From contig MTSL01000206.1 of assembly GCA_002794465.1 (NCBI GenBank), positions 37,313-70,785 on the forward strand: 33,473 nucleotides of DNA, read 5' to 3'. Shown here in pieces: positions 8,747-17,685 of the stretch (its first letter is position 1; every line of letters begins with the position of its first letter). The translations under genes were made by a program, and so were the position numbers. Source of the DNA: Paramicrosporidium saccamoebae (Eukaryota > Rozellomycota). The notes beneath the pieces were generated by a model that was not told where the DNA came from, did no database searches, and saw only the letters and a program-made list of their open reading frames with translations.

Positions 8747-9142
8747 ATGCTGAGTGCCTTTCCATTGAAGGATGTTGAAAATGCTCCAACGACAATCAAA
8801 AAGTCCACATCACACTTGGCAACCAAGTCGGGCCATAAACAGACCCGCCGTCCCCTAAGCGACTTGAGTAACGGCGCCACTGATAACGCATATCAGCCAA
8901 TGGACTCTATGGAGACGGCACTGCGGGAGACACTGGTGGAGAACCGTCGGGTCCATGAACTCTGTGAAACATTGCGGGGCGAAAATATCGAGCTTAGAGG
9001 AAGGGTTGGGGAGCTGGCTGTTGTCACCATGCTGTACGAGGTGGCCAAGGCGGAGATTGAAGAGCTGACCAAGAAATTAGCCCAGTTATCGCCTTTGGAC
9101 ACTGAGAACGACAACAGCGCATTGTCGAATAGTGACTTGTAA
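8747..9142 (+). CDS. Geminin-like coiled-coil protein with destruction box
   Basis: The in-frame ATG at 8747 gives 131 residues. Residues 34-42 read RRPLSDLSN, a complete extended destruction box (RxxLxxLxN) of the kind recognised by the anaphase-promoting complex. Residues 57-112 form a coiled coil beginning ETALRETLVENRRVHELC. Against the human geminin coil, recalled from memory, this aligns without gaps over 50 residues with about a third identical, including the A-L-x-E-x-L-x-E-N-x-x-x-H spacing. Geminin binds Cdt1 and blocks relicensing of origins until it is degraded at the end of mitosis. The order (N-terminal destruction box, basic stretch, coil, acidic Ser-rich tail) also matches. 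Geminin is best known from animals, so other D-box coiled-coil proteins such as shugoshin-type N-termini remain alternatives. It converges on the kinase gene. Confidence 0.7.
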   Translation: MLSAFPLKDVENAPTTIKKSTSHLATKSGHKQTRRPLSDLSNGATDNAYQPMDSMETALRETLVENRRVHELCETLRGENIELRGRVGELAVVTMLYEVAKAEIEELTKKLAQLSPLDTENDNSALSNSDL

Positions 9143-9143
9143 T

Positions 9144-9149
9144 AATAAA
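9144..9149 (+). terminator. Poly(A) signal of geminin-like gene
   Basis: AATAAA starts two bases after the TAA stop codon. Confidence 0.45.
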
Positions 9150-9243
9150 CAGCATGTAGATAGCCGGATAATATGATGAGTGGCACAGAAATATAATGAT
9201 ATGGTAGTATATTGGCATGAGACACGACAATGTGATGATGCGG

Positions 9244-9271
9244 TAGCATGTCATAATAGCAAAACATGCTA
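9244..9271. other. Inverted repeat between convergent genes
   Basis: TAGCATGT and ACATGCTA form a perfect 8-bp stem around a 12-nt loop. The surrounding 9150-9310 stretch is an AT-rich, degenerate mix of ATGATATGGTAGTAT-like words. It separates the 3' ends of the geminin-like and kinase genes; any role in termination is speculative. Confidence 0.3.
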
Positions 9272-9316
9272 ACATGACAATACGACAATATGATAGTATG
9301 AAAGACTCGGTATAGT

Positions 9317-11612
9317 TTATTTCCTACGCAACACCTCATTCTCTCTCCTCAACATTTCCAACTCTCTCCGCATCAACTCCAGACCATCCGGCTGGGGTGA
9401 TTTTATTGAATGCACCGTCCGATGCACTCCGGCTGAGGCAAAGGGACGAACACCGCGTTGGTCAATGGACATGGAACGTCGTTTCCGCGGATCCCACGGC
9501 TCGGCAGGCGAATAGGCGGAGAGGTTTGGGGGGAGGGACACTTGGGGATCCTCCACCATCGGTCGGCCCTCCCATTCAGAGAAGCCATTGTAATGGATCG
9601 TTGGGTGGTATGAGGCAGATCCATACAAACTGTCGTTTCGACGGGTGGAATTGCGCAGCTCCAAAAGTTGCTGACGGATCAGCTCGTTCAGCAGTAAAAG
9701 TTGATCAAACTGAGACGGATGGACAAAAATCGGTGCTGACTGGCTAAAGTCCCGTCCATAGGGAACCGAAGTGGAGGGCGTCTCTCCATTCCCATTCACC
9801 TCTTCGTAAAGAGGGTAGGCGGGTCCACGTGGATAAGGAGCGGGCAGACTATCGACGCTCTCATGAACCATCCGAGCTGGCTGAGGTTGAGAGACATGGA
9901 ATCGACTGGGTGCTCCATTTCCGACTTCATCAGGGGGGATGGAAGGAATCTCTACCTTGAACCGACTCCTCCTCCCATCCTCCAATTCGCCCTCAATGAT
10001 GCTCCCCACTAGAGGGAGTTGAGTATCCATAGGAGATGTTGGATTGTCCCGGGCTGATTCGAGGACGCTGAATCTTCCCTTCCGTACTCCACCTGCATCT
10101 TCGCCTTCCATACCATCTACCAGATCCAGGGGAGTCACTAAGCCCTTTTCTTCAGTGGGGGAGGATCTGGTGCTGGGGTCGCCAGATGGTGGCTCCGCCT
10201 CCACCACAAACCGACTACACCGTTTGTCGCCAATGGTCCGCACAGTGCCTTCATCGGTCGCCTCGGGACTATTGGGCGCAGTGGATGGCTCAGTGCCTAC
10301 TCCGCCCCCTCCCACCTCAGTCTCTGCCTCGGACTCGGAAAAGTCCCATTCTTGTCCCGTCATCTCGCTAGTCTCAGTGGTTGCATTATCTGCCAATTGT
10401 TTCACCAGTTTGGTCACTCGTGGACGCTGTTCCAGAGGAGGGATCACTGCCAAGATTGTACTTGCCAAATGACTCTTCTTTTTGGCTGCTTTAAAGAAGG
10501 GATGTTTCAGCAACATCTCAGCTGTGGGTCTATAGACATTGTTAGAATGGTTTAAAGAATACCGTTTGGTGGGATCCCTTTGCAGACATTGGTCAATCAT
10601 TTCCTTAAATGTCCGACTGTATTTGTTCTTGGACCGTTTCCGATCCAAACTTGGAGGTGCGCTGCTCAATGTCAAATAAATCACCTTCATGGGCGGATAT
10701 TTGGAGAATGGCGCGTGGCCATAGGCCAGCTCGAGGGCAGTGATACCAAAGGACCAAATGTCCGCTTTAGTGTCATAGCCCCGTGTCATCTCCATCACCT
10801 CTGGCGCCATCCAACACGGCGTCCCCACAAAAGTCTTTCTCAACCCACGTCGCTCCAAATCCTCCATCAGCGAGGAGCTCACACCAAAGTCGGCCAGTTG
10901 CACCGTTCCGTCAACATCCATTAGTAAATTTCCCGCCTTGACGTCGCGATGAATGTGACTATCCCGATGGAGGTAATCCAAGCCCTGCAGGGCCTGCAGA
11001 AGAATGGTCGCAATGGATGCCTCGTCCAGGCCGTCCCGGAAGCCCGTCTTCATAATGTCCAAACACGATCCGCCACGTAGGAATGGCGTCACTATCCACA
11101 GCTTTGATTCGTGCACAAAGGAAGCCAAGATCCGCAATAGATTCGCATGTTTACACAAGGTCATGACCTGGATTTCCTTGCGAAGCTCGTCAATTTGATT
11201 CCGCTCAAAGTGATCCAAGTCGATCATTTTTACGGCCACGGTCATGTTGAGCGGCACATAGGTCGTGTGGTAAACAATTGCAGAGGAGCCAAAGCCTAAA
11301 ATTTAATATTGCATCGGCACAAATACCTATGGCCGGTCCGATAGTGTAATCTTCGGGGCTCATGGAAAAGGGCATCTCCTCGCCGGTATAAATGGTGGGA
11401 GTGCCAACTGAATCTACGGACGAGGCCAGCGAAGCTAGAGCCGACCGGTTTATCCGCACCTCCTCGTTGCTCTGCATGACCGGTGGTGGTGGAGTGGCTT
11501 CGGGCCTCGTCACCAATCCACCCTGCTTGTCCATCATCATTTCATTCGACAGAATGGACCGCAATGGCTCCTGGGGACGCTCCTCGTCGTCTTTTGCAGC
11601 AAGCTCGTCCAT
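9317..11612 (-). CDS. STE20-type protein kinase, OSR1/SPAK (Fray)-like
   Basis: Two introns are spliced. The 31-nt one at 11296-11326 joins EDYTIGPAIG to FGSSAIVYH, completing the glycine loop. The 33-nt one at 10530-10562 joins DPTKR to PTAEMLLKHPFF. The product is about 743 residues. The kinase domain starts near residue 87 and shows VAVKMI (ATP lysine), IHRDVKAGNLL (catalytic loop), ADFGVSSS (metal site) and TFVGTPCWMAPEVME (activation segment). The run GYDTKADIWSFGITALELA with KYPPMKVIYLTL is typical of OSR1/SPAK/Fray kinases, which in animals act under WNK kinases on cation-chloride cotransporters. The long Ser/Pro-rich tail ends in a short coil (MRRELEMLRREN); I see no clear OSR1 C-terminal peptide-binding domain, so the upstream pathway may differ. 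The 33-nt intron has no stop and keeps the frame if retained. Confidence 0.9.
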
Positions 11613-11699
11613 GCTGCAATTCGCTTGTTTCGTCTTCCAAAGGGTTCTGATTGGTGGGGTCTTAACCGCCGCATGAACACTACCAAGTCACAGCACAAT

Positions 11700-13629
11700 T
11701 TATACAATGTGAGTATTAGGTTTCTCGTTTAGCAGGGCCGTCTTGAGCGAGGGAGAGGCTGCGAGTATGGCCTCCGGAACCTTGGTCACGGGCAGGACGT
11801 GCATCTCGTAGTACGCAGTGTCTGACGCACCCAAACAAAACTCTGTACAATTCAGTAGTGTTCCTCTATCGAACGGATTCTTCAGCTTTGTCCCATGGCT
11901 GCACTTGGGTCCATGTTCATGGTCCTCAGCGGGGACGGTCGTGTCTGGATTGAAATACTCCAGACGATACCAGTTGGACACTTCATTGGTAGTCTGATTC
12001 TTGGCAATCTGCCATGTCTGGACAACGAGCAGGAAACCCACCCATAGAATAAAAGTGCACTTTTCCACCATACAGACAAAAACAAAGGGGGCGAGGATGG
12101 CCTGACGACACAGTCTATTGCTCATAATGCAAAAGCTGCCCGCCGTCACATCTGCAATGGGCAAAGTCTGCAAATCTACAAAAATGAGCATCCCCAAAAT
12201 TGGTACAAAGATAAGCGAGAATGACAAAGACAATCAACGAGGGGACAACTGAATAGACGTAAAAGATAAAGTAACGATGATTTCCCACTCCCACACAGCT
12301 GTTCGTCCATGGACAATGGTGATCAAACTTTGCCACACAGAAATCACACACTCGACAATGCTTTGACCGTAGCGGCTTCTTTATCCGACATGTCACACAA
12401 TACTTTCTCCGATTCAGCTCCGACTCGCCCACCAACTCCAATATGAGTTGATGTCGGTCAGCGATGGTGAGGGGGGGCCGAAGAATGCCCGGATCAGTCT
12501 GATTGACCCGACGCAGAAAATATACAGAAGATAGGACAGTGGCAGTCCAAAAAAGATGGAGGAGATAGTGGGAAGGTGTGGCGGGATAGAGGACAAAGAT
12601 ATCCAGAAGGAAGAGGGGTGGGATCATGACGGCCTGGTAGGCAAACACCATGCCAGTTTCAGTGGGATTGATGGAGGGGAAGAAGAGTGTACGGATGTAC
12701 TTGTCATAGACCATGAATATCGCAATCACAATTCCCAAGGCCAACACCCAGGGCGACACAGTCCACAGAACCAACGAATACAGCGGATACACAATACAGG
12801 GTACAATCTTGCCCATAATAAACTTGGCCCGTCCTCGGGCGGGACGCCAATAGTTTATGTTGAGGGGGGCGAGATCTTTCAGCAGATTCTTGCGCCCAAA
12901 CTCAATAAGGAGAATGGAGAACCATTTGTAATGGTCCTTTTGTTTGGCCCAATCGGCTGCCGTCTTTCCTTCTGCGTCTTTGACGGACGGATCGGCACGA
13001 TATTTGAAGAGCAATCGAATAATTTCATAATGGCCTTTGATGACGGCCCAATGGAGCACAGTGGTACCGCCATTGTCCATAGAATCGGGATTGGCTCCGT
13101 CCTGTAACAGGACTTGCACAGTCTCCACATGACCCCGGAACGTGGCCCATAAGAGGGCAGTACGTCCAAATCCGTCCCGCTCCTCCACATCCACTCCCAA
13201 AGCCAACAAATAAAGCACTGCCAATGTCTGTCCATGTTGTGCCGCCAAATGCAGCGCGGTGTATCCCGGTTGGTCCCGTAGTGCCAAATCTGCTCCAAAC
13301 GTCACGAGGGTCGACATGGCGTCAATGTGTCCTTTGGTGGTCGCCCAATGGAGGGCCGTTGACCATTGTTCACCTCCCAATGAATTAACTACTGCGCCCT
13401 TTTCGAGGAGATAGCGCAGGATAGATGTGCGATCATTCAGCGCGGCCCAATGGAGCGGCGGGATTTGATCATTCGGACTTGGCGCGTGTACCAAGTCTGG
13501 CTGTTCTGTCACCAGAACCTGCACCCTAAAGAGGTCTCCCACCTGGGAAGCCGTCCAGATGTTCATCTTGTCCTCTTGAGGCTCCACAGGTGCCACTGTC
13601 GGAGGCTCGCAAACAGGTGCCGTGACCAT
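11700..13629 (-). CDS. AKR1: Ankyrin-repeat DHHC palmitoyltransferase (AKR1-type)
   Basis: The protein attaches palmitate to cysteines of membrane-bound targets, in yeast at the Golgi. ATG 13629 gives 632 residues after removal of a 31-nt intron at 12176-12206, which restores the frame inside the third membrane span (ILAYL to YLQTLP). About five to six ankyrin repeats occupy residues 40-240, for example [22 protein letters not shown]. Two membrane helices follow, then a pair around the cysteine-rich domain [20 protein letters not shown]...[12 protein letters not shown], with the catalytic cysteine in DHHC. The downstream TTNE matches the conserved TTxE motif. Length and order fit yeast AKR1 and animal ZDHHC17/HIP14. 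The upstream in-frame TTG at 13635 is not needed as a start. Confidence 0.95.
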
Positions 13630-13885
13630 AAACAACTTTAAGATTTTTGTTTAATCTTTTGACCCGAATTTGAACTGGTAATTTGCCAATGAGCCATAAA
13701 CTGTGAGGTGTAGAATATGGGTGGGGTGGGGTGGAATTGCTCATTGAGTAGAGCTTCTCTTACAGATAATTCTGTTTAACCGACTGCTTAGCTGGTTGTT
13801 TAGCCAACGGTCAAATTGTCTATACAACGTCTCCGCCCCGTATAATACGTCCTTTTACAATATTACAGGATAAAATGCCTCTATT
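13630..13885. other. Intergenic gap between DONSON and AKR1-type genes
   Basis: The 256 bp hold the 3' flank of DONSON and the upstream region of the AKR1-type gene. The only structure I see is a small inverted repeat, AAGATT and AATCTT at 13640-13658. No open frame or RNA gene is evident. Confidence 0.4.
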
Positions 13886-15087
13886 TTACAGATGAAAAGG
13901 TAGAAAAGATTCGGTTCGCTCATCTAACGTGGCACTCAGATTGAATGAAGACTGTCCCCTATTCAAGGTATAAACACGGTCAACCAATGCTTCGGCAGCT
14001 GTGGGGAGCACCATGCCGGTTCCAGTAATTTGATAATCACCTCCATGGATAGGCCCAACGACACTCAAATCCGTTCTGCTGAGGGTTCCGTGGAGAAATG
14101 GACTCGGAGCCACTAATTCAGGCATTACAACAAACGACTTTCCATCACGTTGATTGAGCAGGAAATCAACCAAACCATGGACAGACATTTCTTCCGAAAT
14201 GGTCAGCGTAGTGGAGGCAACAGAAACCCGTTTGGAATTTGTCTTTCGGACCCGGTTGATCCGTCTATTAATGGCCTCTTTGATGAGTTGAGGATCGACG
14301 TTTTCTTGGCCAGAACCGTGATCCGAATCGTGATCAGAGCCATGATCAGAATTCTTAATCTCCTCAACCCGTTCTAGAAAGGACTCTCCGTCATCGTCTA
14401 GTTGTTTAAATTCAAGACCTTCTCCTTTCAACAACTCTATCAGTGATTTGGTCGCTTTGGAGATGAATGCTTTCATCTTGCCCCCATCATTGCGAAAGAG
14501 TACAACAAGATCTGACTGCAGATAATAGAAATAGGGGATGGTTCCCGTCTTGAGGCCATTATAGAGCGACAACAATGCCTTCCTCCAACTGTCCACCATG
14601 GATTTAAAGAATTGACGTTCCAGTGAGTCGCTTTTCTTAGCCAGGATATTGCATAGACGTCGGGGATCAGGTAGTGCGGGAAATGGGAAACGGTAGAAAT
14701 CAAACAGATTGGTCAGCTCCGCAGGACAGTCCGACTTGCCGAGCTGTGTCTTCCACGGGGCAATAGATGCGTCAGTGGTGATGGTGAGCTTCTCAGAGAG
14801 GGTCCAAGACACTTTTGGTCGCGCCACAGTTAGGATGGGCGTCTTGGGCTTTACAATTTCGTTGGTAGTGATGTGACCGAACGGCTTCCTCTCATTTGGG
14901 AGGGATACTTTTGGTGGTGCAACATTGATACATCCAGTGTTGTGTTCTTCTCTGACGAGTGCATCTCTACTCTGCTTGGTACGCTTGCTTTTGAGCAATT
15001 TCTACACAATCAATCGCCATGACTGGATACCTTTAGCTCAGAGGGAAGGAGCGGCCGCTTCGGTCCATCATCTGCATCGCCAAGCAT
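13886..15087 (-). CDS. DONSON: DONSON homologue (replisome assembly factor)
   Basis: Exon 1 is 15031-15087 (MLGDADDGPKRPLLPSELK); a 29-nt intron at 15002-15030 joins it in frame to KLLKSKRTKQSRDAL. The product is 390 residues. Residues about 150-220 carry the DONSON core: SWRKALLSLYNGLKTG, IPYFYYLQSDLVVLFR and LIELLKGEGLEFKQL, parallel to the animal SLYNLL...CPYFYVC...FTVLFR and LREAMRNEGIEFSL segments as I recall them. The later LVDFLLN, PELVAPSPFLHGTL and YQITGTGMVLP blocks also follow DONSON order. In vertebrates DONSON brings GINS to MCM2-7 when CMG helicase forms and supports stalled forks. A Ser/Asp/His/Gly linker near residues 238-250 splits the two halves. The protein is shorter than the human one (566), mainly at the N-terminus. 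Budding yeast has no recognisable homologue. Confidence 0.85.
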
Positions 15088-15110
15088 CGGTCAAATGCGC
15101 GCGCACAATT

Positions 15111-15118
15111 TTTCGCGC
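15111..15118 (+). promoter_or_regulatory. E2F consensus site upstream of DONSON
   Basis: TTTCGCGC, a full E2F consensus, lies 23 bp upstream of the DONSON ATG. An 8-base word is expected about once by chance on both strands of this window, so position rather than presence is the argument. Confidence 0.35.
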
Positions 15119-15192
15119 CTGAATCGGAATAATTGATTCCCCGCCATGACAACGGCTAATTATTTTCGTTTTGCCAGGTTGGCTGGAGTGGG

Positions 15193-15433
15193 ATTTGTTA
15201 ATGTAAGGGTGGGGCTTGTTAAGGATATAAGGAATGAGGTTTGTTGAGAATGTAAGAAATGAGGCTGTTAAGCAGCATCCACTTACTATTAATGAGTCCG
15301 ACCCAGATAGCGGTCTCACAGTCCAATCTGATTCTATTAAGAATGGCCACCTATAAAAAGCCCATATGCTTTAATAAAAGATAGTTTCACCCATCAACAG
15401 AGCAGAGGCTTGTTGAGAATGTGAGGGATTTGA
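15193..15433. repeat. Degenerate ~25-bp repeats in long intergenic gap
   Basis: The gap 15088-15716 (629 bp) is the longest here without a gene. It contains related units at 15193-15214, 15215-15239, 15240-15264 and, separated, 15409-15433, all variants of TTGTTGAGAATGTAAG plus a purine-rich end. A polypurine AAGAGAAGAGAAG tract lies near 15570-15610. I see no conserved open frame or tRNA in the gap. Confidence 0.45.
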
Positions 15434-15716
15434 CTGCATATTGATAATATACAAATTTCCTTTCGTCAAAAACCGTGCTGCAATGCAAGAAAACGATGAT
15501 ATTACACCCTTTATTACCTTATATTATCACCTTGTCGCGTAGTGGGGATAATACCACGGACTTTGTCAGGCGGAAAGAGACGAGAAGAGAAGACAAGAGA
15601 AGAGAAGGGAATCTATTCAGTTAATCCAACGACCCATTTATAGTCTCACAAATAACATTATCCTTCATCGATTGTTCTGATTATCCCTTCTTTATTGAGG
15701 ATCTCGACACACATGC

Positions 15717-16703
15717 TTATTCACCAGGAGCGTGGCAGAACAAATAGGATACGGATTCACCGTTGTGTGTACGACGGATGGCCTCGGCGAGGATCCCAGA
15801 CACATCAAGGACGGTAATCTTTTCGCATGCCCGCGCCTCATCAGAGAGGGGAACAGTATTGGTTACTACCAGTCTGGTCAGGGGCGATGCTTCAATGCGC
15901 TGCACTGCATCACCCGAGAGAATCGGATGTATCACCATGGCATAGACTTCCTTAGCGCCATGTTCCTTTAACGACTGTGCAGCCAACACCAAAGTGCCAC
16001 ACGTATCAGCCATATCGTCAACAATGATTGCTATACGATCCTTCACATCTCCCACCAACACCATCCGAAAGACTTGATTGGCGCGCTTCCGTTCCTTGTG
16101 AATGATTGCAAAGTCCAAATCAAGTCGATCAGCCATTCCTGCGCAGCGCTTCACCCCTCCCGCATCTGGCGACACTAGGATGGCTTCCCGATAGTTGGGA
16201 ATGCTGGTGACAATGTAATTTAGCAGCACCGGCTCAGCACACAGATTGTCCACGGGGACGTCAAAGAAGCCTTGGATTTGAGATGCATGTAGATCCATTG
16301 TAATCACATGATCTGCACCCGCCACAGTGAGTAGATTTGCCACCAGCTTGGCAGTAATAGGCGCTCTACTGCGGTCCTTTTTATCCTGGCGGGCATACGG
16401 ATAGCAAGGCACTACTGCAGTGATACGACGGGCCGAGGCGACACGACAAGCCGAGGCCAACTGGCACAGCTCTATGATATGGTCGTTGAGCCCACCAGCC
16501 GTACGACTGCTGCCTGTTTGAACAAGAAACACGTCTTGGTCTCGCACCGACTCGCATACAGTCAGAGTGCTCTCTCCATTGGCCTGACGCACAAGGAGCA
16601 TCGGGGAAATGGCCATGTTTAATCGATTGGCTATCGATTCGGTGAGCCCGTAATGTGAATTCCCACTCAGCAGTTTGATGCAGTTTGGTCTCTGTGCGCT
16701 CAT
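15717..16703 (-). CDS. PRS: Ribose-phosphate pyrophosphokinase (PRPP synthetase)
   Basis: The enzyme makes PRPP from ribose 5-phosphate and ATP for purine, pyrimidine, NAD and His/Trp synthesis. One exon of 328 residues from ATG 16703 matches the class I family (human PRPS1 has 318). Visible motifs are the N-terminal [20 protein letters not shown], the ATP-side [13 protein letters not shown], the divalent-metal [14 protein letters not shown], the [13 protein letters not shown] segment and the PRPP-binding loop [12 protein letters not shown]. There is no long insertion of the kind seen in some yeast PRS subunits, so a catalytically complete homo-oligomer is likely. A degraded copy of this gene's first codons lies just upstream (16770-16873). 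Confidence 0.96.
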   Translation of the reverse strand: MSAQRPNCIKLLSGNSHYGLTESIANRLNMAISPMLLVRQANGESTLTVCESVRDQDVFLVQTGSSRTAGGLNDHIIELCQLASACRVASARRITAVVPCYPYARQDKKDRSRAPITAKLVANLLTVAGADHVITMDLHASQIQGFFDVPVDNLCAEPVLLNYIVTSIPNYREAILVSPDAGGVKRCAGMADRLDLDFAIIHKERKRANQVFRMVLVGDVKDRIAIIVDDMADTCGTLVLAAQSLKEHGAKEVYAMVIHPILSGDAVQRIEASPLTRLVVTNTVPLSDEARACEKITVLDVSGILAEAIRRTHNGESVSYLFCHAPGE

Positions 16704-16769
16704 ATCCGGACGAAGAGTTAATAAATAATGCGGTTTATTAGACTAATCGCAAGAATGGATATTGTGAGT

Positions 16770-16873
16770 GGTCATGTTTAGTCGATTAGCTCGTAGTGTA
16801 AATTCTCATTAAACAGCTTAGTCGGGACATTTATCTCTAGACAAAGAATTAACCAGTAATGCGGTTTATTCTA
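16770..16873 (-). pseudogene. Degraded duplicate of the PRPP synthetase 5' end
   Basis: Bases 16770-16885 align with 16611-16753, which covers the first ~30 codons of the PRPP synthetase gene plus its 5' flank. Landmarks match in order: GGTCATGTTTAGTCGATTAG against GGCCATGTTTAATCGATTGG, then AATGCGGTTTATT in both. Stops interrupt the copy and one gap of about 17 bases is missing, so it cannot code. The far end of the copy runs into the last codons of the RNase H gene. Confidence 0.65.
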
Positions 16874-17522
16874 TTAATCGCGAGAGCGAGCCCCATAGGT
16901 GGCCAATCTGTCGGCACGCTCATTCCCAGGCTCGCCAGAGTGTCCTTTAACATGCTTCTACAAGAGTTAATACGACCAAATAAAATACATAGGTGACGGG
17001 ATGCCTTCGGTTTCGTGTTTCATGAACAATTTCCTTTACCAAATCGAGATTCTTCTTGTCCACATTCCAATCCTGGCGCTCCCATTCACGACTCCAATCT
17101 GTTGCGCATCCGATTCCGTAACGACTGTCTGTCCTGATCTCTACTGGTGCCTCCACGTCTCGCGTTGCCCTGAGTCCTTCGAGGATTGCGGTCAGCTCTG
17201 CACGTTGGTTAGTCTGCGGCTCACTGTTTGACAATGCTCCCGAACGATCCAAATCGGGACGGGAAGGACAATGCACTCCATATCCCGCCTGGGCGCCCCT
17301 CTGGCCGTTCCCCGTGCACGCTCCGTCTGTATAAACCACAAAGTTCTCGCTTTGACTTTCAGATGGCTGCACGGATGACTGTCTGACAAACGCCTCTGCT
17401 TCCTGGCGAGTTGAGAACTTTGCATGTCTGGCACGGGGGTAGCCGTTGACATTTTCCCGACACTCGTCCCAAGTGGAATAGACACCTGGATTTCTTCCCG
17501 ACTGTACTGCGTAATACGGCAT
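16874..17522 (-). CDS. RNH1: Ribonuclease H1
   Basis: The enzyme cuts RNA in RNA-DNA hybrids. The start MPYYAVQSGRNPGVYSTW at ATG 17522 is the standard beginning of the hybrid-binding domain (residues 1-45). The catalytic domain shows the four carboxylates in order: YTDGACTGNGQ, NQRAELTAIL, IRTDSRYGIG and the last Asp in NERADRLATYG. The last exon was found by removing a 31-nt intron (16958-16988), which joins HPVTY to KHVKGHSGEPGNERAD and supplies the final Asp and the flexible-loop His. Stop is at 16874 and the product has 205 residues. In eukaryotes the protein acts in nucleus and mitochondria; no extra targeting sequence is visible from this start, although 11 more codons lie upstream in frame. 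Confidence 0.95.
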
Positions 17523-17685
17523 TATTTGGACTATCCTGAGGGCAGAGTATTGCAAAGTGTGGCGGTAATAACCTGCCAGTCTATCAAATATTAATCCGTT
17601 TACCCATTATGGAAATATATAAGCGACCAATGTGAGTAACGTACAAATACACCATTTTTACCGAATGTGAGAATTTATTACAATA

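Noticed and set aside
12121-12206. A 55-nt alternative intron in the AKR1-type gene
   Set aside because: It uses a later CAG acceptor and also restores the frame, but the 31-nt TAG option matches every other intron here and keeps the expected loop length.
15088-15716. tRNA or other structured RNA gene in the longest gap
   Set aside because: No cloverleaf-like arrangement or A/B box sequence was found by eye; the gap is repeats and a polypurine tract.
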